Source: Terriglobia bacterium (GTDB lineage: Bacteria; Acidobacteriota; Terriglobia; Terriglobales; Acidobacteriaceae). From it: a stretch of 64,000 bases of DNA. Position numbers and translations under genes: made by a program. Of the stretch, positions 17,111 through 24,003 are shown piece by piece. Within the stretch, counting starts at the first letter, position 1. Each line of letters starts with the position of its first letter. Below the pieces are notes generated by a model that searched no databases, was not told the origin of the DNA, and saw only the letters and a program-made list of their open reading frames with translations. The stretch is taken from contig JAIQFD010000004.1 of assembly GCA_020073495.1 (NCBI GenBank), forward strand, positions 609,001-673,000, read 5' to 3'.

Positions 17111-17686
17111 ATGATGAAGATGCAAGAAGCACTCGCCGAGCCCCTGCCAGTGGCAGACCCCGTTCACGTCGACAACAACCGCGTGCTGCTCGTAGACACC
17201 GACCCGGGGAAGCGCAAGCTGCGCCTGGCGAGCCTGACGCGGATGGGGATCAATGTGTGTTGCGCGACGGACGCCGCCCAGGCGCGGCTGCTGCTGCGAG
17301 AGTCGCCCTACGACCTGGTGCTGATCAATCTGCCTCGCGATCGTCAGGCAGCGCTGAAGCTTCACGCGGACATGAAAGAAGAAAGGCCGGAGCAGTCCAT
17401 CCGCTTCTTCGTGGGCAAGCCATCGTACCTGGCCTCGAAGCCGCTCCCGGAACATGAGTCGGGGAACGACGGGGCGGCCGATCCTGCGAAAAAACTCCAC
17501 GCGCTGATCGAGAGGACCTGCGACGGACTTCCCGGGCGGGGACGATTGCTGGAAGCCGCCTGGCGGATGACATTCCTGCGCCGCGGGCGCGGCGTGCCCC
17601 CGCCGATTCCCACCAACGGCGGATCCGCGCAGCATTCCTTTGGCGAGGCAGTGCGCCAGGCGGAAAAAGACAGCCCGCGTGAGTAA
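17111..17686 (+). CDS. Degenerate receiver-domain protein
   Basis: ATG 17111 begins a 191-residue product; longer upstream starts add a low-quality extension and are not favoured. Residues of about 23-110 resemble a response-regulator receiver (NNRVLLVDTD, then YDLVLINLPRD). The acidic pair survives as D29 and D31, but the phospho-acceptor Asp is Asn73. The Lys in GKP is kept. The C-terminal 80 residues are basic and unassigned. It probably acts as a phosphorylation-independent pseudo-receiver, translated together with the next gene, whose start overlaps its stop. Confidence 0.6.
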   Translation: MMKMQEALAEPLPVADPVHVDNNRVLLVDTDPGKRKLRLASLTRMGINVCCATDAAQARLLLRESPYDLVLINLPRDRQAALKLHADMKEERPEQSIRFFVGKPSYLASKPLPEHESGNDGAADPAKKLHALIERTCDGLPGRGRLLEAAWRMTFLRRGRGVPPPIPTNGGSAQHSFGEAVRQAEKDSPRE

Positions 17687-18047
17687 GCAGCTCGCGCCCA
17701 CCATCCTGCTGGTGGACGACAATGAGAACACGCGAACGCTTCGTGCCCTCATGCTGGCCACGCAGGGCTACGCCGTCGATACGATCAGCACTCTGGCGGG
17801 CCTGCAATACCCGTGGGAAAACGCCAGGTATCGCCTGGTGCTGCTCAGCATGGGTTCGGGGATGAGAGGTGAGATGGGGTCCTGGAAACGCATTCAGCGG
17901 GACCATCCCACCCAGGAATTCATGTTCCTATTGAACTCCTCCGAGCGGCTGTGCCCGCTATTCCTTGATGACGACCAGATCCGGGACGAGGAATTATCGG
18001 ACTCGTTCTTGCAGCGGGTCGAGTCGGCGCTGGCGTCCTCTAGGTAG
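17679..18047 (+). CDS. Second degenerate receiver-domain protein
   Basis: A 122-residue protein from GTG 17679, which overlaps the previous stop by eight bases. It begins like a receiver (TILLVDDNENTRTLR, acidic pair D13/D14) and has the GYAVDT second-strand pattern. The expected phospho-acceptor Asp is Ser57 (YRLVLLSMG) and the conserved Lys is missing. It is a single domain without an output module. It ends eight bases inside the convergent radical SAM gene. Confidence 0.6.
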   Translation: MSKQLAPTILLVDDNENTRTLRALMLATQGYAVDTISTLAGLQYPWENARYRLVLLSMGSGMRGEMGSWKRIQRDHPTQEFMFLLNSSERLCPLFLDDDQIRDEELSDSFLQRVESALASSR

Positions 18048-19689
18048 AGGCCCAGTTGCGGCGCTCGATGATGGTGGGCGGTTCGTAAGTCACTCCCGCC
18101 GCCAGTCTCTTCTCCTCGCGCTTGTGGGCCCAGAGCAGGATGGGGCCGATCACGGCCGCCAGGAAGCGCGTGCGCAGCACTCCAAACTCCTTCGACAGGT
18201 CGCGGCGCAGGGAATGGATCTGCTCGCTGACGGAGCGATTGCTCTTCTTCAAGCGCTTCTCCATCGCCCATAGCAGCCACGCGTAGGTCGCCTTCAGGTC
18301 CCTGACCTCCCACTCGAATCGCCGGCGGACGCGCGCGTCGGGATGGTCCTTGTAGCGCTTCCAGCCCTCGAGCATGGTCTTGCATACGCGAAAGAGGCTG
18401 GGACCGTTGCGCTCGAAGTCGCGCAGGAACGCCCAGTCGAGGAAGCGCTTGGAATCATCGCGCGAGATGGAGGCGTGCCGGAAGTTGAATTTGAATTGGC
18501 CGTGGATATCGGCCGGGTCCATGTCCTCGAGCAGCCGGCCTTCTTCCTTCATCTGCTGGTGGAGAGGCGTACCCGGGATGGGCGTGTAGAGCATGAACTG
18601 GTGGAAGTCGGTGTCGTGGGAGACGGCGTACTCGATCTCGTCGCGGATGTTCTCCGGCGTGTGGTGCTCCATGCCGACGATGGTCGAGCCGAGAACTTTT
18701 ATGCCGTGCGCGTGCAGTTCACGGGCCAGCGCCATGGTGTCAGTGCCGTTCAGCTTGGAGTAGCCGGAGCGCGGCGATTCCAGCCCCAGCCAGATCCAGG
18801 AGACCCCCAACTCGACCAGTTCCTGCATGGAGTACTTGCGGATGGCGTTGGCGGAGGAGAAGACATAGAAGACCCACGCTTTGCCGTGCTCCTTCATCCG
18901 GCGCAGCAACTCGAGCGCGCGTGTCCGGTTGAGCAGGAAGTTCTCGTCCATGACGAAGAACGACTGCACGTGGAGCGCCGATTCGATCTCGCACAACACG
19001 TGAAAGAGCTCGTCGCCGGTCTCGTAGAAATCCACGGACTTGCCCTTGCCGCCGAAGAATGCCGACGTGGTGCAGAAATTGCAGCCCATGGGGCAGCCGA
19101 CCGAGGGGATGAAAGTGGCGGCGGTCCGCCCCGGCCGCGGGCGATCGGGCAGGCCCATCACGCGCACCCCGAAGGCGGAGACGATGTGCGGATGGCGGAT
19201 GGGGGCACGCGGGTCCTCGCCGAGGTATTCGCGCATCCAGGCGATGCCTTCGCCTTTCACGATGTGGTCGGCGTCGATCATGCGCTCCAGGCCGGGGATG
19301 GCGGCCACGTGGCCGCCGACCAGGATGGTGGTGCCCGGCGAGAGTTCGCGCACCATGCGGCACATCTCCCGCACCTTCCACACGTTCATGATGATGGAGC
19401 TGATGCCGACAACGTCGTACTGCTCGCGCTTCAGCTCCTCGGCGAACCGCTCGCGCGTGGGGAAATCCAGAACCGTGCAGGGGGCGGAGATGTTCTCCTG
19501 GATCATCATGATCCCCCAGGAGCGGTGGAACATGCGCAGGGAGAAGGCGCCTTGGGCGCGCGTCACCTGGTTCTGGAAGAGCTCCATCGGGTTGATGGTG
19601 CGGCTGCCGAATTCGTCGTCGCGGGCATAAGGCCCGAACACGCCGGAAAGAAGAATGCGGGCTTTCGTGCCCTTGGGATGAGGTTCCAT
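18040..19689 (-). CDS. B12-binding-domain radical SAM protein
   Basis: A 549-residue protein. Residues of about 10-160 form a cobalamin-binding-like Rossmann domain (YDVVGISS, then TTILVGGHVAAIPG) without a DxHxxG base-off histidine motif. The radical SAM cluster is C199-x3-C203-x2-C206. Near the C-terminus a hydrophobic helix (FLAAVIGPILLWAHK, about residues 512-527) follows a very basic stretch, suggesting membrane contact. The family includes methylases and lipid-modifying enzymes such as hopanoid methylase HpnP. The substrate here is unknown; a lipid is plausible. Upstream on its strand lie a 28-bp inverted repeat and a direct repeat. Confidence 0.85.
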   Translation of the reverse strand: MEPHPKGTKARILLSGVFGPYARDDEFGSRTINPMELFQNQVTRAQGAFSLRMFHRSWGIMMIQENISAPCTVLDFPTRERFAEELKREQYDVVGISSIIMNVWKVREMCRMVRELSPGTTILVGGHVAAIPGLERMIDADHIVKGEGIAWMREYLGEDPRAPIRHPHIVSAFGVRVMGLPDRPRPGRTAATFIPSVGCPMGCNFCTTSAFFGGKGKSVDFYETGDELFHVLCEIESALHVQSFFVMDENFLLNRTRALELLRRMKEHGKAWVFYVFSSANAIRKYSMQELVELGVSWIWLGLESPRSGYSKLNGTDTMALARELHAHGIKVLGSTIVGMEHHTPENIRDEIEYAVSHDTDFHQFMLYTPIPGTPLHQQMKEEGRLLEDMDPADIHGQFKFNFRHASISRDDSKRFLDWAFLRDFERNGPSLFRVCKTMLEGWKRYKDHPDARVRRRFEWEVRDLKATYAWLLWAMEKRLKKSNRSVSEQIHSLRRDLSKEFGVLRTRFLAAVIGPILLWAHKREEKRLAAGVTYEPPTIIERRNWAST

Positions 19690-19748
19690 AGTCTCTCGGA
19701 GGTGCTGCGAGGAGAGGAGCAGCGCACCGTGCCTGCAATGCTAAGTGG

Positions 19749-19801
19749 CACTCGACACACCTGGCTGTGACGAGTGACCAGGATTACAAAAAGATTACAA
19801 A
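19749..19801 (-). promoter_or_regulatory. Inverted repeat and 11-bp-spaced direct repeat upstream of the radical SAM gene
   Basis: CACTCGACACA (19749-19759) and TGTGACGAGTG (19766-19776) are inverted repeats with one mismatch and a six-base loop. Next to them, GATTACAAA occurs twice (19782-19790 and 19793-19801), one helical turn apart. The block is 60-112 bases upstream of the start at 19689. Direct repeats with this phasing are typical of OmpR/PhoB-family sites. The inverted repeat could instead be a transcript hairpin after the permease operon. Confidence 0.45.
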
Positions 19802-19843
19802 TGCGGAACATGGTGGATAGGACGTTTCGGACTTAGCGCGGAG

Positions 19844-21106
19844 TCACTCGTACCGCAGGCACACGATGGGGTCGAGGTTGGCGGCGCGGTTCGCCGGATA
19901 GGAGCCGAAGAAGAGCCCGACTCCCACCGACATCGCCACTCCGGCGACCACCCAGAACAGGGAGACGGTGGCGGGCACGGAAGCGAAGGCGTTACGCACG
20001 ACGGTGGCGACCAGGATCCCGAGTACGATCCCCAGCGCCCCGCCGGTGCCGGTCAGCAGCACGGATTCCAGCAGGAATTGCACGCGGATGTCGGACTTGC
20101 GCGCGCCGATGGCGCGGCGCACGCCGATCTCCCGGGTGCGCTCGGTCACCGAGATCAGCATGATGTTCATCACGCCAATGCCGCCGACCAGCAGCCCCAC
20201 CGAGCTGATGATGCCGGTCAGGATCACCAGCGCGCCCGTGAGCTGGTTCCAGAGCTGGGTGAGGAAGTCGGAGGAAATCACCTCGAAGTCATTCTCCTGG
20301 CCGTGATGCAGGCGGCGCAGGCGGCGCATGGCTTCTGTCACCTCGTCCGCGGCATGCTGCGGGTCGCCGCCCTTGCGGACGGTGAATGCGATGAGCAACT
20401 CTTTCGACTCGGGATAGTTCTTGCGGAAATTGGAGAGCGGGATCACCGCGAACATGTCCACGCCCGGGCCTCCGAACAGGCCGGGGTCCTTTTCAAAGAC
20501 CCCGATGACGTCGTACTGGCGGCCGTTGAGGTGAACGGTTTTGCCCACGGGGTCGGTGTGGGGGAAGAGAGAATCTGCCATGCCGGCCCCCAGGACCACG
20601 ACATCGCGCGAGTGCTCTTCGTCAAAGCGGGAGAGGAACCGGCCCTCGTTGACGGCGAACAGTGGGATGGCGTCCACGTATTCGGGCTCGGCGCCGCGCA
20701 AGATGACACGCTCCACGCGGTTATTGCCCACGTGCAGTTCGTTCACCACGGGCTGCCCGAAGAAGAACGCGCGCGTGGTGAAGGGAGTCGCGATCTCGAT
20801 CGACGGGCACGACTCGCGCAGGTACGGCGCGTATTCGTATTCGAGATACTTGCGGGAACGCAAACGCTCTGGTAGCCGGTTGAAGGGCTGGCCGAAGGGG
20901 AAACGCGAGATGAAGTACGTGCGAGAGCCGAACGATTCGACTCGCTGCTGGATGTAGAGATTCAGTCCCTGGATGATGGCGGCCACCGAGATCACCGAGG
21001 TCACGCCGATGACGATGCCCAGCACGGTCAGGCCGGAGCGCACCTTGTGCCCGCGCAGCGTGGCCAGTGCGTTCAGCAGGTTCTCCTTGAGTTCCGCGCG
21101 CGTCAT
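19844..21106 (-). CDS. MacB-type ABC transporter permease
   Basis: A 420-residue permease with the MacB/FtsX layout: one N-terminal helix (TVLGIVIGVTSVISVAA), a periplasmic domain of about 230 residues, and three C-terminal helices containing GIGVMNIMLISVTERTREIG. These proteins couple cytoplasmic ATP hydrolysis to movements of the periplasmic domain, for example in efflux or lipoprotein handling. The gene lies two bases downstream of a paralogue on the same strand. No ATPase or membrane-fusion gene is in this part of the window. Confidence 0.92.
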   Translation of the reverse strand: MTRAELKENLLNALATLRGHKVRSGLTVLGIVIGVTSVISVAAIIQGLNLYIQQRVESFGSRTYFISRFPFGQPFNRLPERLRSRKYLEYEYAPYLRESCPSIEIATPFTTRAFFFGQPVVNELHVGNNRVERVILRGAEPEYVDAIPLFAVNEGRFLSRFDEEHSRDVVVLGAGMADSLFPHTDPVGKTVHLNGRQYDVIGVFEKDPGLFGGPGVDMFAVIPLSNFRKNYPESKELLIAFTVRKGGDPQHAADEVTEAMRRLRRLHHGQENDFEVISSDFLTQLWNQLTGALVILTGIISSVGLLVGGIGVMNIMLISVTERTREIGVRRAIGARKSDIRVQFLLESVLLTGTGGALGIVLGILVATVVRNAFASVPATVSLFWVVAGVAMSVGVGLFFGSYPANRAANLDPIVCLRYE

Positions 21107-21108
21107 CG

Positions 21109-22335
21109 CTATTCAGCCCTCAAGGCTTCGACGGGGTCGAGCCGTGCGGCGCGGGTCGCCGGGTAGATGCCGAAAAACAGCCCGATCGCCGAGCTGAGGA
21201 ACAGCCCCAGCAGCGCCACCCAAGTCTGCACCGAGGCCGGGAAGGAGGTGAAATTGCGCAGCGCGACGGCGCACACGAAGCCGCCCACGATGCCGGCCGC
21301 GCCGCCGATCATGCATTGCAGCACGCTCTCCAGCAGGAACTGCCGGCGGATGTCGCGCTGGGTAGCGCCCATGGCGCGGCGCACGCCGATCTCCTTGGTG
21401 CGCTCGGTCACGCTCACCAGCATGACGTTCATGATTACGATGCCGCCGACCACCGCCGAGATCGAGCTCACCATCACGAACACGGCGAAAAAGGCGCCGC
21501 TGATGGACTTCCACAGAGAGATGTAGCTCTCCTTGGTGCCGATGAAGAAGTCTTCCGGCTGCTCGGGCTGGAGGTGGCGGCGTCCGCGCAGCACCAGCCG
21601 CGCCTCGTCCATGGCCTGGTCGAACGCCGCCCCGGAGCCGGCGGTCTTCACGTTGATGGTGAGGCTGGAACGCGTTCCCAGCTGCCGCAGATAGGTGCGC
21701 AGCGGCACGATGAGGAAGTTGTCCTGTTCCTGGCCCAGCACCGAGCCGATCCGCTCCATGGTCCCGATGACGCGGAATTCCTCGTTGCCCACGCGCAGCG
21801 TCTGCCCGATCGGGTTCATCCCGGGGAAGAACTCGTCCACCAGCGACTGGCCGATGATGCACACGCTGGTCATTTGCCGGTCCTCCGAGTCGCTGAAATA
21901 GCGCCCCAGCTCCAGCGTGCGCGTGTCGATGGAGGCCATATTGGCGGTGTGGCCGATCATGTTGATGTCCTGCAGTTCTTTGCCCCTGTAGCGAACATGG
22001 AGCGAGGTGCTGGCGGAGGCGCCGACCAGGAGACAGGTATGGCAGCGCTCGCTGACGGCGCGCAGGTCGTCCACCTCCATGCGCTTGTAGCGCAGCGCCT
22101 TGATCACCTGCTCGAAGTCGGTGACCACGAAGGGGGTGCGCGCCATCTGGAAGACGTCGGTGCCGAGGTTGGCAATCTTGCTCTCGACGTACACGTTGGC
22201 GCCCTGGACGATGGTCATGACCGTGATCAGCGTGGCCACGCCCATCATCAGGCCGAGGATGGTCAGTGAGGCGCGCAGTTTGTGCGCCCGCAACGCTTCC
22301 ACGCTCTGCCCCAGGATGTCCTCAAGCCGGGACAC
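21109..22335 (-). CDS. MacB-type ABC transporter permease, paralogue
   Basis: A 408-residue permease of the same layout as the downstream gene: an N-terminal helix (ASLTILGLMMGVATLITV), a MacB periplasmic core domain, and C-terminal helices with GGIVIMNVMLVSVTERTKEIG. The two genes probably encode a heterodimeric permease. The upstream spacer (22336-22593) is shared with the divergent S41 homologue, and the ATPase must be encoded elsewhere. Confidence 0.92.
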   Translation of the reverse strand: MSRLEDILGQSVEALRAHKLRASLTILGLMMGVATLITVMTIVQGANVYVESKIANLGTDVFQMARTPFVVTDFEQVIKALRYKRMEVDDLRAVSERCHTCLLVGASASTSLHVRYRGKELQDINMIGHTANMASIDTRTLELGRYFSDSEDRQMTSVCIIGQSLVDEFFPGMNPIGQTLRVGNEEFRVIGTMERIGSVLGQEQDNFLIVPLRTYLRQLGTRSSLTINVKTAGSGAAFDQAMDEARLVLRGRRHLQPEQPEDFFIGTKESYISLWKSISGAFFAVFVMVSSISAVVGGIVIMNVMLVSVTERTKEIGVRRAMGATQRDIRRQFLLESVLQCMIGGAAGIVGGFVCAVALRNFTSFPASVQTWVALLGLFLSSAIGLFFGIYPATRAARLDPVEALRAE

Positions 22336-22548
22336 GGGCGGACCTCGCGCTCGGCTTGGACTTTTTCAGGGCCATGTCCCCAAAGGGATACTTCCCTCAT
22401 CTTAGCCGGGCCGGTTCAACCGTGCACGAGAGCGTGGTCTGAGGGCCGAACCGCCCCACGGCGCCGAAGTCCCCCGAAAAAATGAATGCAACGCATCGGC
22501 CCCCCGGGGCGTCTATAAGAACACGTCCGGAGCGACCGGGCAGCGGGT

Positions 22549-22554
22549 TATAAT
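22549..22554 (+). promoter_or_regulatory. TATAAT -10 box before the S41 homologue
   Basis: A consensus TATAAT lies 40 bases before ATG 22594, followed by C as in two other promoters of this window (44553 and 47232). No recognisable -35 element accompanies it. Confidence 0.4.
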
Positions 22555-22593
22555 CGTGGTACCAGGGGACCACCCTCGAAAGATCATTTCCCG

Positions 22594-23817
22594 ATGTCAA
22601 GAAGCCTGAAGATCACAATCCTAAGCGTTTCGGTAGCCGTCGTGTTGTTCGCCATCTGGGGAGGGCTGGGTGCGAAGGCCTCGACCAACGATGGCGCATA
22701 CCGCCAGCTCGGCGTATACAGCGAAGTGCTTTCCCGCGTCCGCACCGAGTACGTCGAGGACCCCGACATCCCCAAGGTCACCGACGGCGCCCTGCACGGG
22801 CTGCTGGAGTCGCTGGACGCCAACTCCAGCTACCTGAACCCCGCCCAGTACAAGGATTACAAAGAGCACAGAGCGGACGGGAAGGGGACCATCGGCGCGG
22901 CCGTCTCCAAGCGCTACGGCTACGCGGCGGTGATCTCGACCATCCCCGGCGGGCCGGCCGACAAGGCGGGGGTCGAGAAAGCCGACATCATCGAGGCCAT
23001 CGAGGGCCGCAGCACGCGCGAGATGTCCCTGGCGGAGATCCATACGCTGCTCACCGGCCAGCCGGGCTCCAACGTGAACCTTTCCATCGTGCGCACGCGC
23101 AAAGTGGAGCCGCAGAAGATCACCATCACGCGCAGTATCGTGACCGTCCCGCCCGCCACCGACAAGATGCTCGAGGACGGTATCGGTTACATCAAAGTGA
23201 ACGCCCTGAACAAGGGCAAGGCGCAGGAGATCGCCTCCAGGATCAAAGAACTGGAGAAGGGTGGCGCGAAGAGGCTCATCCTCGACCTGCGCAACGTGGC
23301 CATGGGCGAGGAGGACGAGGGCATCGCCACCGCCAACCTGTTCCTGAACCACGGGGTCATCACCTACATCCAGGGGCAGAAGTATCCGCGGAAGACCTTC
23401 GACGCGGATCCGGCCAAGGCCATCACCAACCTGCCGACCTTGCCGCTGGCGGTGCTGGTGAACCGCGGGACCGCCGGCCCGGCGGAGATCGTGGCTGCCG
23501 CGGTTCTGGAGAACGCTCGCGGCGACGTGGTCGGCGACAAGACCTTTGGCGTCGGCTCGGTGCAGAACCTGATCAACCTGCCCGACGGCTCGGCGCTTAT
23601 CCTATCGATCGCCAAGTACTACAGCCCCAACGGCAAGGCCATCCAGGACACCGCGGTGACACCCAACGTCCTGGTCGCCGACCAGGACGACGACGCTGTC
23701 CTGCCCGACGACACGGAGACGGAGCCGAATCCGTCCGAAGAACGCAAGACGAACAAGGAAGACGAACAGCTCCACCGTGCCATCGAACTGCTGAAGACCA
23801 AGCAGGTGAAAGCCTAA
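22594..23817 (+). CDS. Catalytically dead S41 (C-terminal processing) peptidase homologue
   Basis: A 407-residue exported or membrane-anchored protein: N-terminal helix, a linker, a PDZ domain (about residues 95-185) and an S41 fold (GIGYIKV, then LILDLRN). In active CtpA/CtpB/Prc enzymes the Ser (GSASASE) and Lys (TFGKG) lie 25 residues apart. Here those positions are Gly295 (GTAGPAE) and Val320 (TFGVG), exactly 25 apart. The NPGG loop after DLRN is also replaced (VAMGEE). The protein is therefore probably a pseudoprotease with a scaffolding or adaptor role. The C-terminal tail is acidic. Confidence 0.85.
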   Translation: MSRSLKITILSVSVAVVLFAIWGGLGAKASTNDGAYRQLGVYSEVLSRVRTEYVEDPDIPKVTDGALHGLLESLDANSSYLNPAQYKDYKEHRADGKGTIGAAVSKRYGYAAVISTIPGGPADKAGVEKADIIEAIEGRSTREMSLAEIHTLLTGQPGSNVNLSIVRTRKVEPQKITITRSIVTVPPATDKMLEDGIGYIKVNALNKGKAQEIASRIKELEKGGAKRLILDLRNVAMGEEDEGIATANLFLNHGVITYIQGQKYPRKTFDADPAKAITNLPTLPLAVLVNRGTAGPAEIVAAAVLENARGDVVGDKTFGVGSVQNLINLPDGSALILSIAKYYSPNGKAIQDTAVTPNVLVADQDDDAVLPDDTETEPNPSEERKTNKEDEQLHRAIELLKTKQVKA

Positions 23818-23820
23818 AGA

Positions 23821-23848
23821 AGTACTCAGTACTCGGTACTCAGTACCA
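23821..23848 (+). repeat. Heptamer array, forms of AGTACTC
   Basis: Four consecutive 7-bp units: AGTACTC, AGTACTC, GGTACTC and AGTACCA. It begins three bases after the S41 stop and is the inverted partner of the array at 23940-23967. Confidence 0.75.
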
Positions 23849-23852
23849 AGTG

Positions 23853-23874
23853 AGGCCGCGGGTGACTGCGGCCT
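23853..23874 (+). terminator. Hairpin after the S41 homologue
   Basis: AGGCCGC (23853-23859) pairs with GCGGCCT (23868-23874) around an eight-base loop and is followed by TCTCTATTG. It lies between the two heptamer arrays. Confidence 0.5.
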
Positions 23875-23939
23875 TCTCTATTGTGTGGGCCGCTGTGACT
23901 GAACGGGATGGGCTGCACGCACCTCCCGAATACGCCTCT

Positions 23940-23967
23940 GAGTACTGGGTACCGAGTACTGAGTACT
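23940..23967 (+). repeat. Heptamer array, forms of GAGTACT
   Basis: Four 7-bp units: GAGTACT, GGGTACC, GAGTACT and GAGTACT. They are complementary to the array at 23821-23848, so the two could fold into a long stem enclosing about 90 bases. Confidence 0.75.
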
Positions 23968-24003
23968 GGTGTATTCTGAATCCAGCTCTCCGCGAAGCAG
24001 GCC

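Noticed and set aside
18343-19770. Plus-strand frame of 475 codons across the radical SAM gene
   Set aside because: The minus strand carries the CxxxCxxC site and a full B12/radical SAM fold; the plus frame is compositionally biased noise.
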